A stretch of 17,746 bases of DNA from Candidatus Helarchaeota archaeon (GCA_016840125.1 JAEOSY010000341.1:1-17746), one strand, 5' to 3'. Shown: positions 7,459 to 14,843, numbered from the stretch's first letter. Translations and numbers: made by a program. The notes: generated from the sequence alone by a model not told the origin.

Positions 7459-8555
7459 TTAAAGAGATAATTGCAGCAAATCAATTCGAACTCTCTCAAA
7501 CGGAAAAAGAATCTAAGCTCCTTCCTATTTTTAAAGAACAAATTACCACCCAAGCTGAAAATTTGATTAATTTAAAATCATTTTATAACAAATTCAGAAT
7601 AGATCTCAGTAATCTAAATTCAATTAATGAAATTCCCCCCATCCCCGTGAATATGTTCAAAAAATTTGATCTCAGAACCTGTAAAAAAGAAGATGTTGTT
7701 CGAGTTCTGCACTCCAGTTCTACAAGCACAGGAATACCGAGTAAAATTTACATCGATAAAAAAACCGCATTTCGTCAGACGCGTTCATTCATCTCAACCA
7801 TTAAAAATTTCATTGGGAAAAAGAGAAGACCACTCCTGATAATAGATACGGAGGAGGTAAATAAAGCTGGTGCCGATACTATAACTGCTAGGGGCGCGGC
7901 CATCCGAGCAATAACAAATTATGCCACTAAAAAGTTATATGTATTAGATTTAAAGAATGGCGACTTGGAAGTAAAGTTTGAGAAACTCAAAGAATTCTGC
8001 GAGGAATTCGCCGGACAAGAAATTCTCGTTTATGGGTTTACATACATCATTTGGAGTAGGTTTTATCAAATCCTGAAAGAGCAGAATATGCAACTAGATT
8101 TCCCGCAGGTGAAAATCCTCCACAGTGGCGGCTGGAAAAAGTTAGTGCAACAAAAGGTGGATAAGAAGACCTTCAATTCAGAAATTGCGAACCTGTTTAA
8201 TACAGACCCACGAAATATTATAGACTATTATGGAATGGTAGAACAGGTAGGGGTTGTATTCGTTGATTGCGAAGAGGGATGGAAACATGTTCCCGATTTT
8301 GCAGATATTATAATTAGAGATTTCTATACAATGGAAGAAAACGACCCCAAACAACCAGGTCTAATTGAAATAATGAGTATTTTGCCGTCAAGTTACCCAG
8401 GGCAAGCCCTTTTGACTGAAGATGTTGGTGAAGTTATTGGAATTGATGATTGTCCATGTGGTCGGAAAGGCAAGTATTTCACATTCAAAGCAAGGGTAGA
8501 AAAGGTTGAATTACGTGGATGTGGAGATACATTCGCTGAAAGGAGGGGTGAATAA
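7440..8555 (+). CDS. luxE: LuxE-family acyl-protein synthetase
   Basis: 371 residues from a TTG start at 7440, which has GGAG eight bases upstream; a GTG at 7455 giving a GTGA overlap with the dehydrogenase stop is an alternative. LuxE is a compact adenylate-forming enzyme that activates a fatty acid as acyl-AMP and moves the acyl to its own C-terminal Cys, from which LuxC takes it. Visible are the adenylate loop HSSSTSTGIPSK (91-102), LHSGGWKK (227-234), YYGMVEQ (263-269), EDVGE (327-331), CPCGR (338-342) and the C-terminal ELRGCGD (357-363) with Cys361, at the place expected for the acylated Cys of LuxE. The stop and the luxC start share one base (TAATG), so the pair is translationally coupled, as in lux operons. 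No luciferase gene is present. Confidence 0.88.
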   Translation: MDQDQVIKEIIAANQFELSQTEKESKLLPIFKEQITTQAENLINLKSFYNKFRIDLSNLNSINEIPPIPVNMFKKFDLRTCKKEDVVRVLHSSSTSTGIPSKIYIDKKTAFRQTRSFISTIKNFIGKKRRPLLIIDTEEVNKAGADTITARGAAIRAITNYATKKLYVLDLKNGDLEVKFEKLKEFCEEFAGQEILVYGFTYIIWSRFYQILKEQNMQLDFPQVKILHSGGWKKLVQQKVDKKTFNSEIANLFNTDPRNIIDYYGMVEQVGVVFVDCEEGWKHVPDFADIIIRDFYTMEENDPKQPGLIEIMSILPSSYPGQALLTEDVGEVIGIDDCPCGRKGKYFTFKARVEKVELRGCGDTFAERRGE

Positions 8556-9859
8556 TGGCCATTCATGTTTTGTATTTTCAGAATAAATATTATAAATTGG
8601 ATGAAAAAATTGTTCCAGATTTCAAAGAAATACGCGCCCAATTGAAAAAGAGCCAGCTACAATTCAAAAAAATTCCGATTGAACAGCGGATGGATCTTTT
8701 TCAGCAATTTGGTAGAAATTTGCGTAGTGATAAAGAAATTAGGCAATGGGAGGGCGTCCCATTTTTATCAAATTGGCTTGGAAAGGGAAATCTAACAAAG
8801 ATTTTAATTAAAAATTTGGGATCACTTGAAATTCTAAAAGATTTTATTGGGGAAGGACAGAAAAAAACAAAGGCGCAGCCAAGAGGGTTGGTTTGTCACT
8901 ATATTGCGGGAAATGTACCTACTTTGGGACTCTTTTCACTGATCCAGTCCATGCTCGTTGGAAATTCTAACATCGTCAAGGTACCTCCCGTTAGTCAATT
9001 TACCTTTCTTGAATTGGTCAAAATCTTTGAAAAAACAGAGTCAAATGGGATAAAGGGAGCAGATATTTTAAAAACGGTGGCGGTCATACACATTCCTATC
9101 ACAGATGATGTCTCAAATTTGAAACTCTCTCTCATCGCAGATGCTCGTATCATGTGGGGTGGTCAGGAAGCCATTGATGCCATTTCTAAAACTACTAAAA
9201 TGACTCATTGTGATGATATCATATTTGGTCCTAAATATTCCTTTGGAGTCTTGGATAGGAAAGCCCAAGAATCGGAAGATTTCCCCAAATTAATTCGCCA
9301 ATTTGTAAATGACATCATCGTATTTGATCAGGGTGCTTGTTCATCCCCCCAAGTAATTTTCTTTGAAAAAGGATCCTTCGATTTACGAACCATCGGGCAA
9401 AAATTTGAAGAGGAATTTAAAATAGCTGCAAAGAAATTTCCCAAGATTTTAGTGGATCAATATTTAGCATCAAAAATTATCAATATTCGAGCGGATTATG
9501 CCCTCTCTCCAGAAAAGGATATCATTGCTTCCAAAGAAAACGATTGGACCGTCTTAATGGATAAGAATGTTCAACTTGAAGAGCCCGTGCAATCGCGTAC
9601 TATTTTCCTAAAAGAAATTGATTCGGTCATGGATTGTGTGGCTTTAATTACCCCACGCATTCAATCAATTGGGACCGCAATTTACGATAAAGAAAAATTG
9701 ATGACTTTCACGGATGCTGTAACCTACAAGGGAGTAGCACGTTGCATTTTACCGGGACAGATGAACTTTTATGATTCCCCTTGGGATGGTATTTTTATAT
9801 TAAATCGATTGGTGAGGTGGGTTACACTATATATGCCTAGAGAAGAAAATCTTCAATGA
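8555..9859 (+). CDS. luxC: LuxC-family acyl reductase (aldehyde-forming)
   Basis: 434 residues. LuxC reduces an acyl thioester to a long-chain aldehyde with NADPH in bioluminescent bacteria; relatives (PF05893) occur in non-luminous species. Motifs are AGNVPTLGLFS (118-128), WGGQEAI (201-207) and GACSSPQ (260-266), in which Cys262 is the catalytic nucleophile that takes the acyl group. The start has a strong AGGAGGGG (8541-8548) ribosome binding site, and the gene overlaps luxE upstream and the next gene downstream (ATGA). It is close to family length (about 480), slightly shorter. In this operon the acyl donor could be acylated LuxE, acyl-ACP or acyl-CoA. The aldehyde would then go to the iron alcohol dehydrogenase two genes upstream. 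Confidence 0.9.
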   Translation: MAIHVLYFQNKYYKLDEKIVPDFKEIRAQLKKSQLQFKKIPIEQRMDLFQQFGRNLRSDKEIRQWEGVPFLSNWLGKGNLTKILIKNLGSLEILKDFIGEGQKKTKAQPRGLVCHYIAGNVPTLGLFSLIQSMLVGNSNIVKVPPVSQFTFLELVKIFEKTESNGIKGADILKTVAVIHIPITDDVSNLKLSLIADARIMWGGQEAIDAISKTTKMTHCDDIIFGPKYSFGVLDRKAQESEDFPKLIRQFVNDIIVFDQGACSSPQVIFFEKGSFDLRTIGQKFEEEFKIAAKKFPKILVDQYLASKIINIRADYALSPEKDIIASKENDWTVLMDKNVQLEEPVQSRTIFLKEIDSVMDCVALITPRIQSIGTAIYDKEKLMTFTDAVTYKGVARCILPGQMNFYDSPWDGIFILNRLVRWVTLYMPREENLQ

Positions 9860-10404
9860 AAGGGGAAGATTATGTGGGGGAGAACCAAGATCGAAAGAGA
9901 TTATACGCTTTAATTATTAGTGGAATTTTTTTTGTGGGAATTGTTCCATTCCTCTGTATATTGCTCGCATTGTTTATTGATGCTCTCCTAAACTTTCCGA
10001 TTCTTTTTATTAATTTATTTAATCTCTTTATAGCACTCCCAGTTTTATCTGTTGGATTTCTTTGGGAGATTTGGGCAAATATTGCACTTTATCGAGAGGG
10101 GAAAGGCAGTCCAGTTCCCACGAGTGCAACTGAAACAATCCGGTTGGTGGAGATAGGACCATACCGATTTAGCAGAAATCCAATGATTTTTGGTTATATC
10201 CTTATGTTTATCGGTTTAGGTATCCTATTTAATTCTCTATCTCTATTAGTAATAATTTCACCAATCATTTTAGGATTGCTTATTCTCTATGTAAAATTTA
10301 GGGAAGAGGTAGATTTGGAATTACGATTTGGGGAAGCGTATAAGAAATATAAAAAGCGCAAATCGTTCATTATACCATGTTTCCCTGAAAAGAAACTGAA
10401 ATAG
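9856..10404 (+). CDS. Isoprenylcysteine carboxyl methyltransferase-like integral membrane protein
   Basis: 182 residues with about four or five hydrophobic helices. The C-terminal half has the ICMT/phospholipid N-methyltransferase-like pattern GPYRFSRNPMIFGY (101-114), Glu150-Glu151, and FGEAYKKYKKR (158-168), which form the S-adenosylmethionine site near the membrane face in that superfamily. In prokaryotes these proteins methylate lipids or other membrane-embedded acids or amines; few have a defined substrate. The ATG overlaps the luxC stop (ATGA), placing it last in the six-gene operon. This suggests it modifies the lipid product or its precursor in the membrane, which is inference. It ends five bases before the convergent deacetylase gene. 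Confidence 0.8.
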   Translation: MKGEDYVGENQDRKRLYALIISGIFFVGIVPFLCILLALFIDALLNFPILFINLFNLFIALPVLSVGFLWEIWANIALYREGKGSPVPTSATETIRLVEIGPYRFSRNPMIFGYILMFIGLGILFNSLSLLVIISPIILGLLILYVKFREEVDLELRFGEAYKKYKKRKSFIIPCFPEKKLK

Positions 10405-10409
10405 CTAGA

Positions 10410-11234
10410 TTACCAAACTTTAAATCGTTTAAAGTAATCGATCATAGACAAATTATCAATGTCACCTGTGAAACAGACGAGCGTCTCATCTTCATCCTTT
10501 TTGTAGAACCTTGAGAAAGATTCCTTCAATGATATTAAGGTATAATTTCTCTTTTGATTGATCTTTTTTATAAGCCCTTCAAGTATTTCAACGTATTTTG
10601 CCTGTCCCATTCTAATAGGATGCATGTCATAAACCAAGACACCCTTTTTGCCGAAATCTAGGGTTTCTGAAAACCGTCGTAGGATCTCATTATTGTTATT
10701 CAATTTAAGGTCATCAATGAGATAATCATCGGTAATACCCATGAAGGGCATAGAGGTAACCCCGCATTCATGTTTTACTGGATGCGGAGGAGGATTTTCA
10801 GCTCTGATTGAAGAATCATATAGAATGCCTAACTTTTTTTCATATTCAAAGAAGATTTCAGCATTATTGCTAATTTTCGTGAGACCATAGGGGGCCCTGA
10901 AAACCCATGGGTCTAGATTTTGTTTTTTAAAAACAATCACGGAATTTTTCATATCATTGAGGGCGGCACTTTTTCCAACTACCGTATAATCAAGATGGAG
11001 ATGACCATGCGGGGCAAAATCATGATTTTCAAAATGTTCATGGTAGTCCGGACGGTTTTCAATGAGATACGTGGAAATAAAGTAGGTCATTTTAGTGTCA
11101 TGTTTATCTAACACCTGATTGATTCGCCGGATTAGATTCACCATATTATCAGAAAATAAATTCAAATAATTAGCAATTTTTTTGATGAGAACCGGGAATC
11201 GCCTACTACGATACTTTAGTAATCTCCTAAACAC
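10410..11234 (-). CDS. NodB-like polysaccharide deacetylase family protein, atypical motif order
   Basis: 274 residues. Metal-type motif HGHLH (76-80), RAPYG (113-117), VYDMHP (201-206) and the preceding MTYFISTYL strand fit the polysaccharide deacetylase fold, which removes N- or O-acyl groups from sugars. The usual first motif (TFDDG, holding the catalytic Asp) is missing from the N-terminus, which begins only about 48 residues before the MTYFI strand. A very similar element, CFTGDIDNL (254-262), sits at the extreme C-terminus instead. The start is GTG, and an in-frame stop two codons upstream rules out extension. It lies 14 bases downstream of the DRG GTPase gene, so they may share a transcript. 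No signal peptide, so it probably acts in the cytoplasm or on a lipid-linked sugar. Confidence 0.7.
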   Translation of the reverse strand: MFRRLLKYRSRRFPVLIKKIANYLNLFSDNMVNLIRRINQVLDKHDTKMTYFISTYLIENRPDYHEHFENHDFAPHGHLHLDYTVVGKSAALNDMKNSVIVFKKQNLDPWVFRAPYGLTKISNNAEIFFEYEKKLGILYDSSIRAENPPPHPVKHECGVTSMPFMGITDDYLIDDLKLNNNNEILRRFSETLDFGKKGVLVYDMHPIRMGQAKYVEILEGLIKKINQKRNYTLISLKESFSRFYKKDEDETLVCFTGDIDNLSMIDYFKRFKVW

Positions 11235-11260
11235 GCATTAAACACCCATTAAGCACGCAT
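11231..11260. repeat. Short imperfect tandem repeat, about 11 bases x 3
   Basis: ACACGCATTAA, ACACCCATTAA and GCACGCATATT follow each other at the 3' end of the GTPase gene and across the GTG start of the deacetylase gene. Slippage is a simple explanation. It may have created the current GTPase C-terminus or the deacetylase start. Confidence 0.45.
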
Positions 11261-12400
11261 ATTAATTTGAACGACATCAAAATCTTGTAATGAGTAGTCC
11301 AAACCCACTCTCCATTTTCGTTTTTCCACAGTGGGGAGAACATCGGTTTCTTCTTTGGTGGCATGCTGCACAAAGGCATAGCGAAAGCGCTCTACAAAAT
11401 CCCGATGGATTCTTCCAGCCACAAAGCGCACATCGGACTCCCTAGGAACGATGAGGGGTTCGATTAAATCCGCTTTGGACCCTTTAGGTTTTAGATAAAT
11501 TCTGATTAAATCTAGTTTTCGAAATATTTCATCTTTTAATACATCAATATTCATACCAGTTTCAGCAGAGATGCGGATTATCTGGCGTCCTTCCCTTTCT
11601 AGCTCTTCAAGGAACTTTTCTTGCTCAGGTGTAGCTATATCCATTTTGTTACAGACCACTAAAGACGTAATATATGCGCAATTACCGTTGAAATAATCGA
11701 TTAAATCGTCAGGAGTGATGTCTTGGTGCGCAACGATGAGTGCATTCACAATTTTAAATTCCTGGCAAATTCCCCGTGCCATTTCAAGTGTCATCTGTGT
11801 GAGTGGGACAGTGGAGTTGAGCGCAATACCCCCGGATTTCAAATAGGATACGGAAATCAACGGAGGAAAGCGGTCCAACCGCACTCCAATATTATATAAC
11901 TCATCAAGTATGGTTTTATACTGGAAATGAGGCAGGTTCCATATATCTAACATAATCAGAATTAGGTTTGAAGTTTTGGCTACCGCAAGGATACGCTTCC
12001 CAAGTCCTTTTCCATCCGAGGCACCCTTTATGATCCCCGGGAGGTCTATCACCATGATTCGGGCGTGTTTATATTCCATCAATCCGGGAATCGCGTCCAG
12101 CGTCGTAAATTCATATGCGGCCACCTTCGACTTCGCGTTAGTAATCTTGTTGAGGAGAGTGGATTTGCCCACTGACGGGAATCCGACTAAGGCGACATTT
12201 GAATCTCCCGTTTTTTTAACATCAAAAGTTGGACCGCCGGAAGATCTACCAATCCCTTCAAATATTCGATCCATTTTTTGGCGCTCTAATTTCGCAATCT
12301 GTGCTTTTAATTGGCAAATAGACTTCATAGTGTGTTTATTGACGGCAGTTTGCCTCAAACGCTCTTTTAGCTCATTAATCCGTTCCTGGTAATCAACCAT
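11249..12400 (-). CDS. drg: DRG/Rbg-family GTPase with C-terminal TGS domain
   Basis: 383 residues, full length for the family. An N-terminal helical region (1-60) is followed by the G domain: G1 GFPSVGKST (73-81), YEFTTL (96-101), G3 DLPGIIKGA (119-127), G4 NKMD (251-254) and G5 SAE (278-280), then the TGS domain (about 300-380) ending RVGLDYSLQDFDVVQI. The insertion between G3 and G4 is typical of DRG and differs from Obg. The family is conserved in archaea and eukaryotes and associates with ribosomes. In eukaryotes it works with a DFRP partner to relieve stalled translation, and a partner is not seen here. The ATG at 12400 has a TATA-like box about 60 bases upstream on the - strand. This housekeeping gene is the strongest indicator that the host is archaeal. 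Confidence 0.95.
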   Translation of the reverse strand: MVDYQERINELKERLRQTAVNKHTMKSICQLKAQIAKLERQKMDRIFEGIGRSSGGPTFDVKKTGDSNVALVGFPSVGKSTLLNKITNAKSKVAAYEFTTLDAIPGLMEYKHARIMVIDLPGIIKGASDGKGLGKRILAVAKTSNLILIMLDIWNLPHFQYKTILDELYNIGVRLDRFPPLISVSYLKSGGIALNSTVPLTQMTLEMARGICQEFKIVNALIVAHQDITPDDLIDYFNGNCAYITSLVVCNKMDIATPEQEKFLEELEREGRQIIRISAETGMNIDVLKDEIFRKLDLIRIYLKPKGSKADLIEPLIVPRESDVRFVAGRIHRDFVERFRYAFVQHATKEETDVLPTVEKRKWRVGLDYSLQDFDVVQINMRA

Positions 12401-12457
12401 ACGTTATAAGACACCCATCTGTAATCACTGGAAGTTAATACTACCAAAGAAACGTAA

Positions 12458-12465
12458 TTTATAAA
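12458..12465 (-). promoter_or_regulatory. Putative TATA box of the DRG GTPase gene
   Basis: On the - strand the sequence reads TTTATAAA with a further T upstream. It is about 60 bases before the ATG at 12400, giving a likely leader of about 30 bases. It is one of the cleanest archaeal TATA boxes in the window. Confidence 0.5.
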
Positions 12466-12567
12466 ACATACATACTCTTTTACTTTTGAACAGTTATAAA
12501 GAAAGAGAATCAGATAGAATTTTATAATAGGTTTTGCACACTTACTTTAGGTATAGAGGTAAAAAAT

Positions 12568-12897
12568 ATGGCAAAAATTGGGCGAACTCTCGGTGGAGTA
12601 ATCGCTATTGCAGGAGGAGGAGTTTATACATATCTTTTTATTAATTATCTTTTGGGATTATTGAGTCCACTTCCACAGTGGGTTCAGTTCTTTTACACTT
12701 TAACGGTCTGCCTTTTAGCTATTATCGGAGGCGTACTACTCCTGTTGGATAGGACGGTTGGTGGTGTTCTTGCAATACTAGCTGGTGGAATGGTGATAAT
12801 TGGATTAATATCTGTGGTACCAGTCTATTTTGTTGTCGATACGGCGTTCATGATAGCAGGAGGAATCATAGGATTAGCCGTAGGGGCGGAAGTGTAG
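12568..12897 (+). CDS. Small four-helix membrane protein of unknown function
   Basis: 109 residues, almost wholly hydrophobic and Gly-rich, with four predicted helices (about 7-31, 38-60, 63-84 and 86-107) and very short loops. The only charges are Lys3 and Arg6 at the N-terminus, Asp61-Arg62 between helices 2 and 3, Asp91, and Glu108. The start has GAGGT seven bases upstream. It is a single gene, divergent from the DRG gene and followed at once by seven T (12904-12910). I recognise no family. The Gly-zipper-like helices suggest tight packing or oligomerisation, but no function can be given. Confidence 0.7.
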   Translation: MAKIGRTLGGVIAIAGGGVYTYLFINYLLGLLSPLPQWVQFFYTLTVCLLAIIGGVLLLLDRTVGGVLAILAGGMVIIGLISVVPVYFVVDTAFMIAGGIIGLAVGAEV

Positions 12898-13159
12898 AGT
12901 CGATTTTTTTATTATAAATAGTTGGATATACCCGTAAGTATTTGAAAAAAAAAGGGGGGAGAATTAGAACATCATTCGATTTCGATGCTCGAGCACTTGT
13001 CGTTTTCTTTTAAATAAAAGTCATTACTTTTCTATTTCCATCTGCGAAACATGTGTGTTTATTTCATTGACCCATGCTTCAGCGTATTTCAATAGATTTA
13101 AGAATGGAACCCACTAGATGAATTCTCACGAATGGAATTCTTCAAAGGAGAGAAATGAT
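12898..13159. other. Intergenic region with T-run, 10-bp palindrome and a possible gene remnant
   Basis: About 262 bases without a clear gene. It holds T7 at 12904-12910 (likely terminator of the preceding gene) and a perfect palindrome TGCTCGAGCA at 12986-12995. On the - strand between about 13028 and 13110, a reading frame of 27 sense codons follows an in-frame TAG and encodes an amphipathic, coding-like peptide with AEAWVNEIN. No ribosome binding site or good start precedes that frame, so it is not called as a gene. The promoter of the following surface-protein gene must also lie here, but no clear TATA box was found. Confidence 0.4.
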
Positions 13160-13930
13160 ATGAAAAAGCAAGATCTCTATGCATTAGGATTATTGACATT
13201 TCTACTAGCTCTCAGTACGATCTGTCCAGTGATTGCGAATGATTGGGGATCTCCCCTGGCTACGGACCCTTCTGGGGATGCAGGCAACTCAAGAGATGAT
13301 ATCCAATCGGTAGATGCGCGTTATGCTAATGAACTCGTCTATTTTCGTTTCAAAATGAACAATTATCTCAATTGGGCGAATTATTATATGGTAAAAGTCG
13401 ATTTCGATAAAAATGTATCATCAGGAGAGACTTCTGATAGTGATTCAGATATAGGATATGAATTTTCCATATACTGTGGTGTTAATGATTATACACCATA
13501 TATTGAAACAGAGATTGAGATCGACATTTATGGGGGATCATCTTATTCTGTTAGATACAACATGACTGCTGGTGGTACTGCATTCGCTTGGAACCCTGAT
13601 CCGAGTGTCGAACCTTACTTTGACATGACCCTATTTATGAATAACTCTCAAGGAGACGTGGTGTTTGGACTGAATTGGACGTGGCTCACGGAAGAGCTGG
13701 CGGGTTTAGGCGTTGAGGGGGATAATTGCACCATGTACCTCGAGTTTGAGGTAGGAGGTTTCACCGACTGGTGCCCCGACCGCACTGGCGGGACTACCGA
13801 TTACATCGAGTGGGATCTCTACGAGGAAGGGGATGGCGGTTTTCCGTGGTTGGTAGTGGGTATTATTATTGGAGGACTGGCAGGATTAACAGCAGTGATT
13901 TTTGTGATGCGAAAGCGAGGTAAAGCCTAA
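13160..13930 (+). CDS. Secreted, C-terminally membrane-anchored surface protein
   Basis: 256 residues from the ATG at 13160, which has AAGGAG nine bases upstream; an earlier ATG at 13118 would add 14 hydrophilic residues before the signal peptide and is less likely. It has a signal peptide (1-26, likely cut after VIA), an acidic beta-rich ectodomain (27-225) opening with DPSGDAGNSRDDIQS, and a C-terminal helix (WLVVGIIIGGLAGLTAVIFVM) followed by RKRGKA. Several N-glycosylation sequons (NVS, NMT, NNS, NWT, NCT) and a few Cys are present. The opening resembles the beta-sandwich repeats (DOMON- or CBM9-like) found in many archaeal surface proteins, but that is only a likeness. It is a single gene with T8 about 48 bases after the stop. 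Confidence 0.78.
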   Translation: MKKQDLYALGLLTFLLALSTICPVIANDWGSPLATDPSGDAGNSRDDIQSVDARYANELVYFRFKMNNYLNWANYYMVKVDFDKNVSSGETSDSDSDIGYEFSIYCGVNDYTPYIETEIEIDIYGGSSYSVRYNMTAGGTAFAWNPDPSVEPYFDMTLFMNNSQGDVVFGLNWTWLTEELAGLGVEGDNCTMYLEFEVGGFTDWCPDRTGGTTDYIEWDLYEEGDGGFPWLVVGIIIGGLAGLTAVIFVMRKRGKA

Positions 13931-13977
13931 GCGCGCCCCCGAAGAGCAGGAAGTCATATTCAAATAATCCCAATCTC

Positions 13978-13985
13978 TTTTTTTT
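13978..13985 (+). terminator. T8 tract after the surface-protein gene
   Basis: Eight T on the + strand, 48 bases beyond the stop codon, fit an archaeal oligo-T terminator. No strong hairpin precedes it. Confidence 0.45.
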
Positions 13986-14036
13986 GAATAAATAGCGGGG
14001 TATAACCATAATTCTATAAACTTTATTTCAATCTTA

Positions 14037-14055
14037 TTTTTTTATAAAAAAAAAA
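14037..14055. terminator. Bidirectional terminator between convergent genes (T7-AT-A10)
   Basis: T7 (14037-14043), AT, then A10 (14046-14055) form a palindrome (16 bases, 14037-14052). It gives a T-run on either strand, 32 bases past the stop of the lbpA gene on the - strand. It would stop transcription from both sides. Confidence 0.55.
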
Positions 14056-14086
14056 GTAGAGAGTAAGTTTGAAGATATTTTTTTCT

Positions 14087-14518
14087 TTAGTCGGCTTTTT
14101 CTTTATTCTTCGCGATTTCCTCTTTCATCCACGTTATGAATTTTTCATCGGACGTCCGGAATAAATCCTTGATGTCGTCTTTATTATCCGGCTTGATTTT
14201 ACAGATCCAACCATCGCTATAGGGGGAGCTATTTAAGAGAGTTGCATCATAATCGACTTCTTCGTTCACTTCGGTGATTATCCCATTTACGGGCGCGTAG
14301 ATTCGCCCAACCCATTTCCCAGATTCAAGACTCGCAAAAGGTTTTCCTTTGGTAATCTTTGTATCTTCATCGGGTACTTCCACGTAGATGAATTCGCCAG
14401 CTACTTTTTGTGCATAATCAGTGGTTCCCAATGTTAAAACATCGCCGTCATCTCTTACCCAAAAGTGACGATCTGTATAATACAGATCTTCTGGAAATTC
14501 ATATTCCTCGATTTTCAT
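14087..14518 (-). CDS. lbpA: GcvH-like lipoyl carrier protein, LbpA-type
   Basis: 143 residues with the GcvH fold: YTDRHFWVR (14-22), LGTTDYAQ (30-37), then LESGKWVGRIYAPVNG (64-79), where Lys68 would carry lipoate. Glycine-cleavage H proteins usually read ES(V/T)KA at this point. ESGKWVG instead is what I recall from LbpA, the lipoate-binding protein of the sHdr sulfur-oxidation pathway, where lipoate carries sulfur between enzymes. The acidic C-terminus (DNKDDIKDLFRTSDEKF...) is normal. The start has GGAGATG. It is the last gene of lrp-tusD-tusC-tusB-lbpA, 16 bases after tusB, and no glycine cleavage P or T gene is nearby, which supports a sulfur role. A plain GcvH remains possible. Confidence 0.8.
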   Translation of the reverse strand: MKIEEYEFPEDLYYTDRHFWVRDDGDVLTLGTTDYAQKVAGEFIYVEVPDEDTKITKGKPFASLESGKWVGRIYAPVNGIITEVNEEVDYDATLLNSSPYSDGWICKIKPDNKDDIKDLFRTSDEKFITWMKEEIAKNKEKAD

Positions 14519-14534
14519 TTTCCCATCTCCTTCA

Positions 14535-14834
14535 TTACATACAAGAGACTAGTTTGTTTTCAACTACGAGATCAACAAACCCCTCATAATCAATTACGGC
14601 AATATTGTCTACAATATTTTTGATGGCACGAGCTTCTAGATCTGCCTTTAGTGCATAAACAGTTATATTGTCTCCTTGGAGTTTATGAATGATGTTCTCG
14701 GTTTGAACTCCTTTTTTAACACCAATGACGGCATCTTCAATTAATAGAACTTTGGAGTCCGTTGATTTTTTTAGTGCTGCACAATGTTCCAAATCTCGAG
14801 TTTGTAATGGAGATTTCGCAAAAATATATAGCAT
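14535..14834 (-). CDS. tusB: DsrH/TusB-like sulfur relay protein
   Basis: 99 residues, the family's usual length. MLYIFAKSP at the start, VLLIEDAVIG (29-38), VYALKADLEAR (59-69) and VIDYEGFVDLVVENKLVS (80-97) match DsrH/TusB. In DsrEFH/TusBCD this small subunit forms part of the heterohexamer that passes persulfide sulfur along. Cys18 and Cys98 are present; the DsrH Cys is not strictly conserved in the family. The start has GAGGTGAGG four bases upstream, and the gene lies nine bases after tusC. Order E-F-H (tusD-tusC-tusB) is the classic one. Confidence 0.85.
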   Translation of the reverse strand: MLYIFAKSPLQTRDLEHCAALKKSTDSKVLLIEDAVIGVKKGVQTENIIHKLQGDNITVYALKADLEARAIKNIVDNIAVIDYEGFVDLVVENKLVSCM

Positions 14835-14843
14835 TTCCTCACC

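Noticed and set aside
3684..10404. Whether the block is a bioluminescence (lux) operon
   Set aside because: LuxA/LuxB luciferase subunits and LuxD are absent; only the reductase parts are present.
11976..12392. 138-codon + strand open frame opposite the DRG GTPase
   Set aside because: The DRG protein is complete and conserved on the other strand; this frame has no recognisable features.
12986..12995. Palindrome TGCTCGAGCA as a hairpin terminator
   Set aside because: With no loop only a three-base stem could form; a T-run directly after the previous gene explains termination better.
12970..13000. tRNA-like TTCGA stretch near 12970-12990
   Set aside because: No matching acceptor stem, D arm or anticodon arm could be paired around it.
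14087..14518. Glycine cleavage H protein as the sole reading
   Set aside because: Kept only as an alternative: the lipoyl site differs from GcvH and the neighbours are sulfur-relay genes, not gcvT or gcvP.
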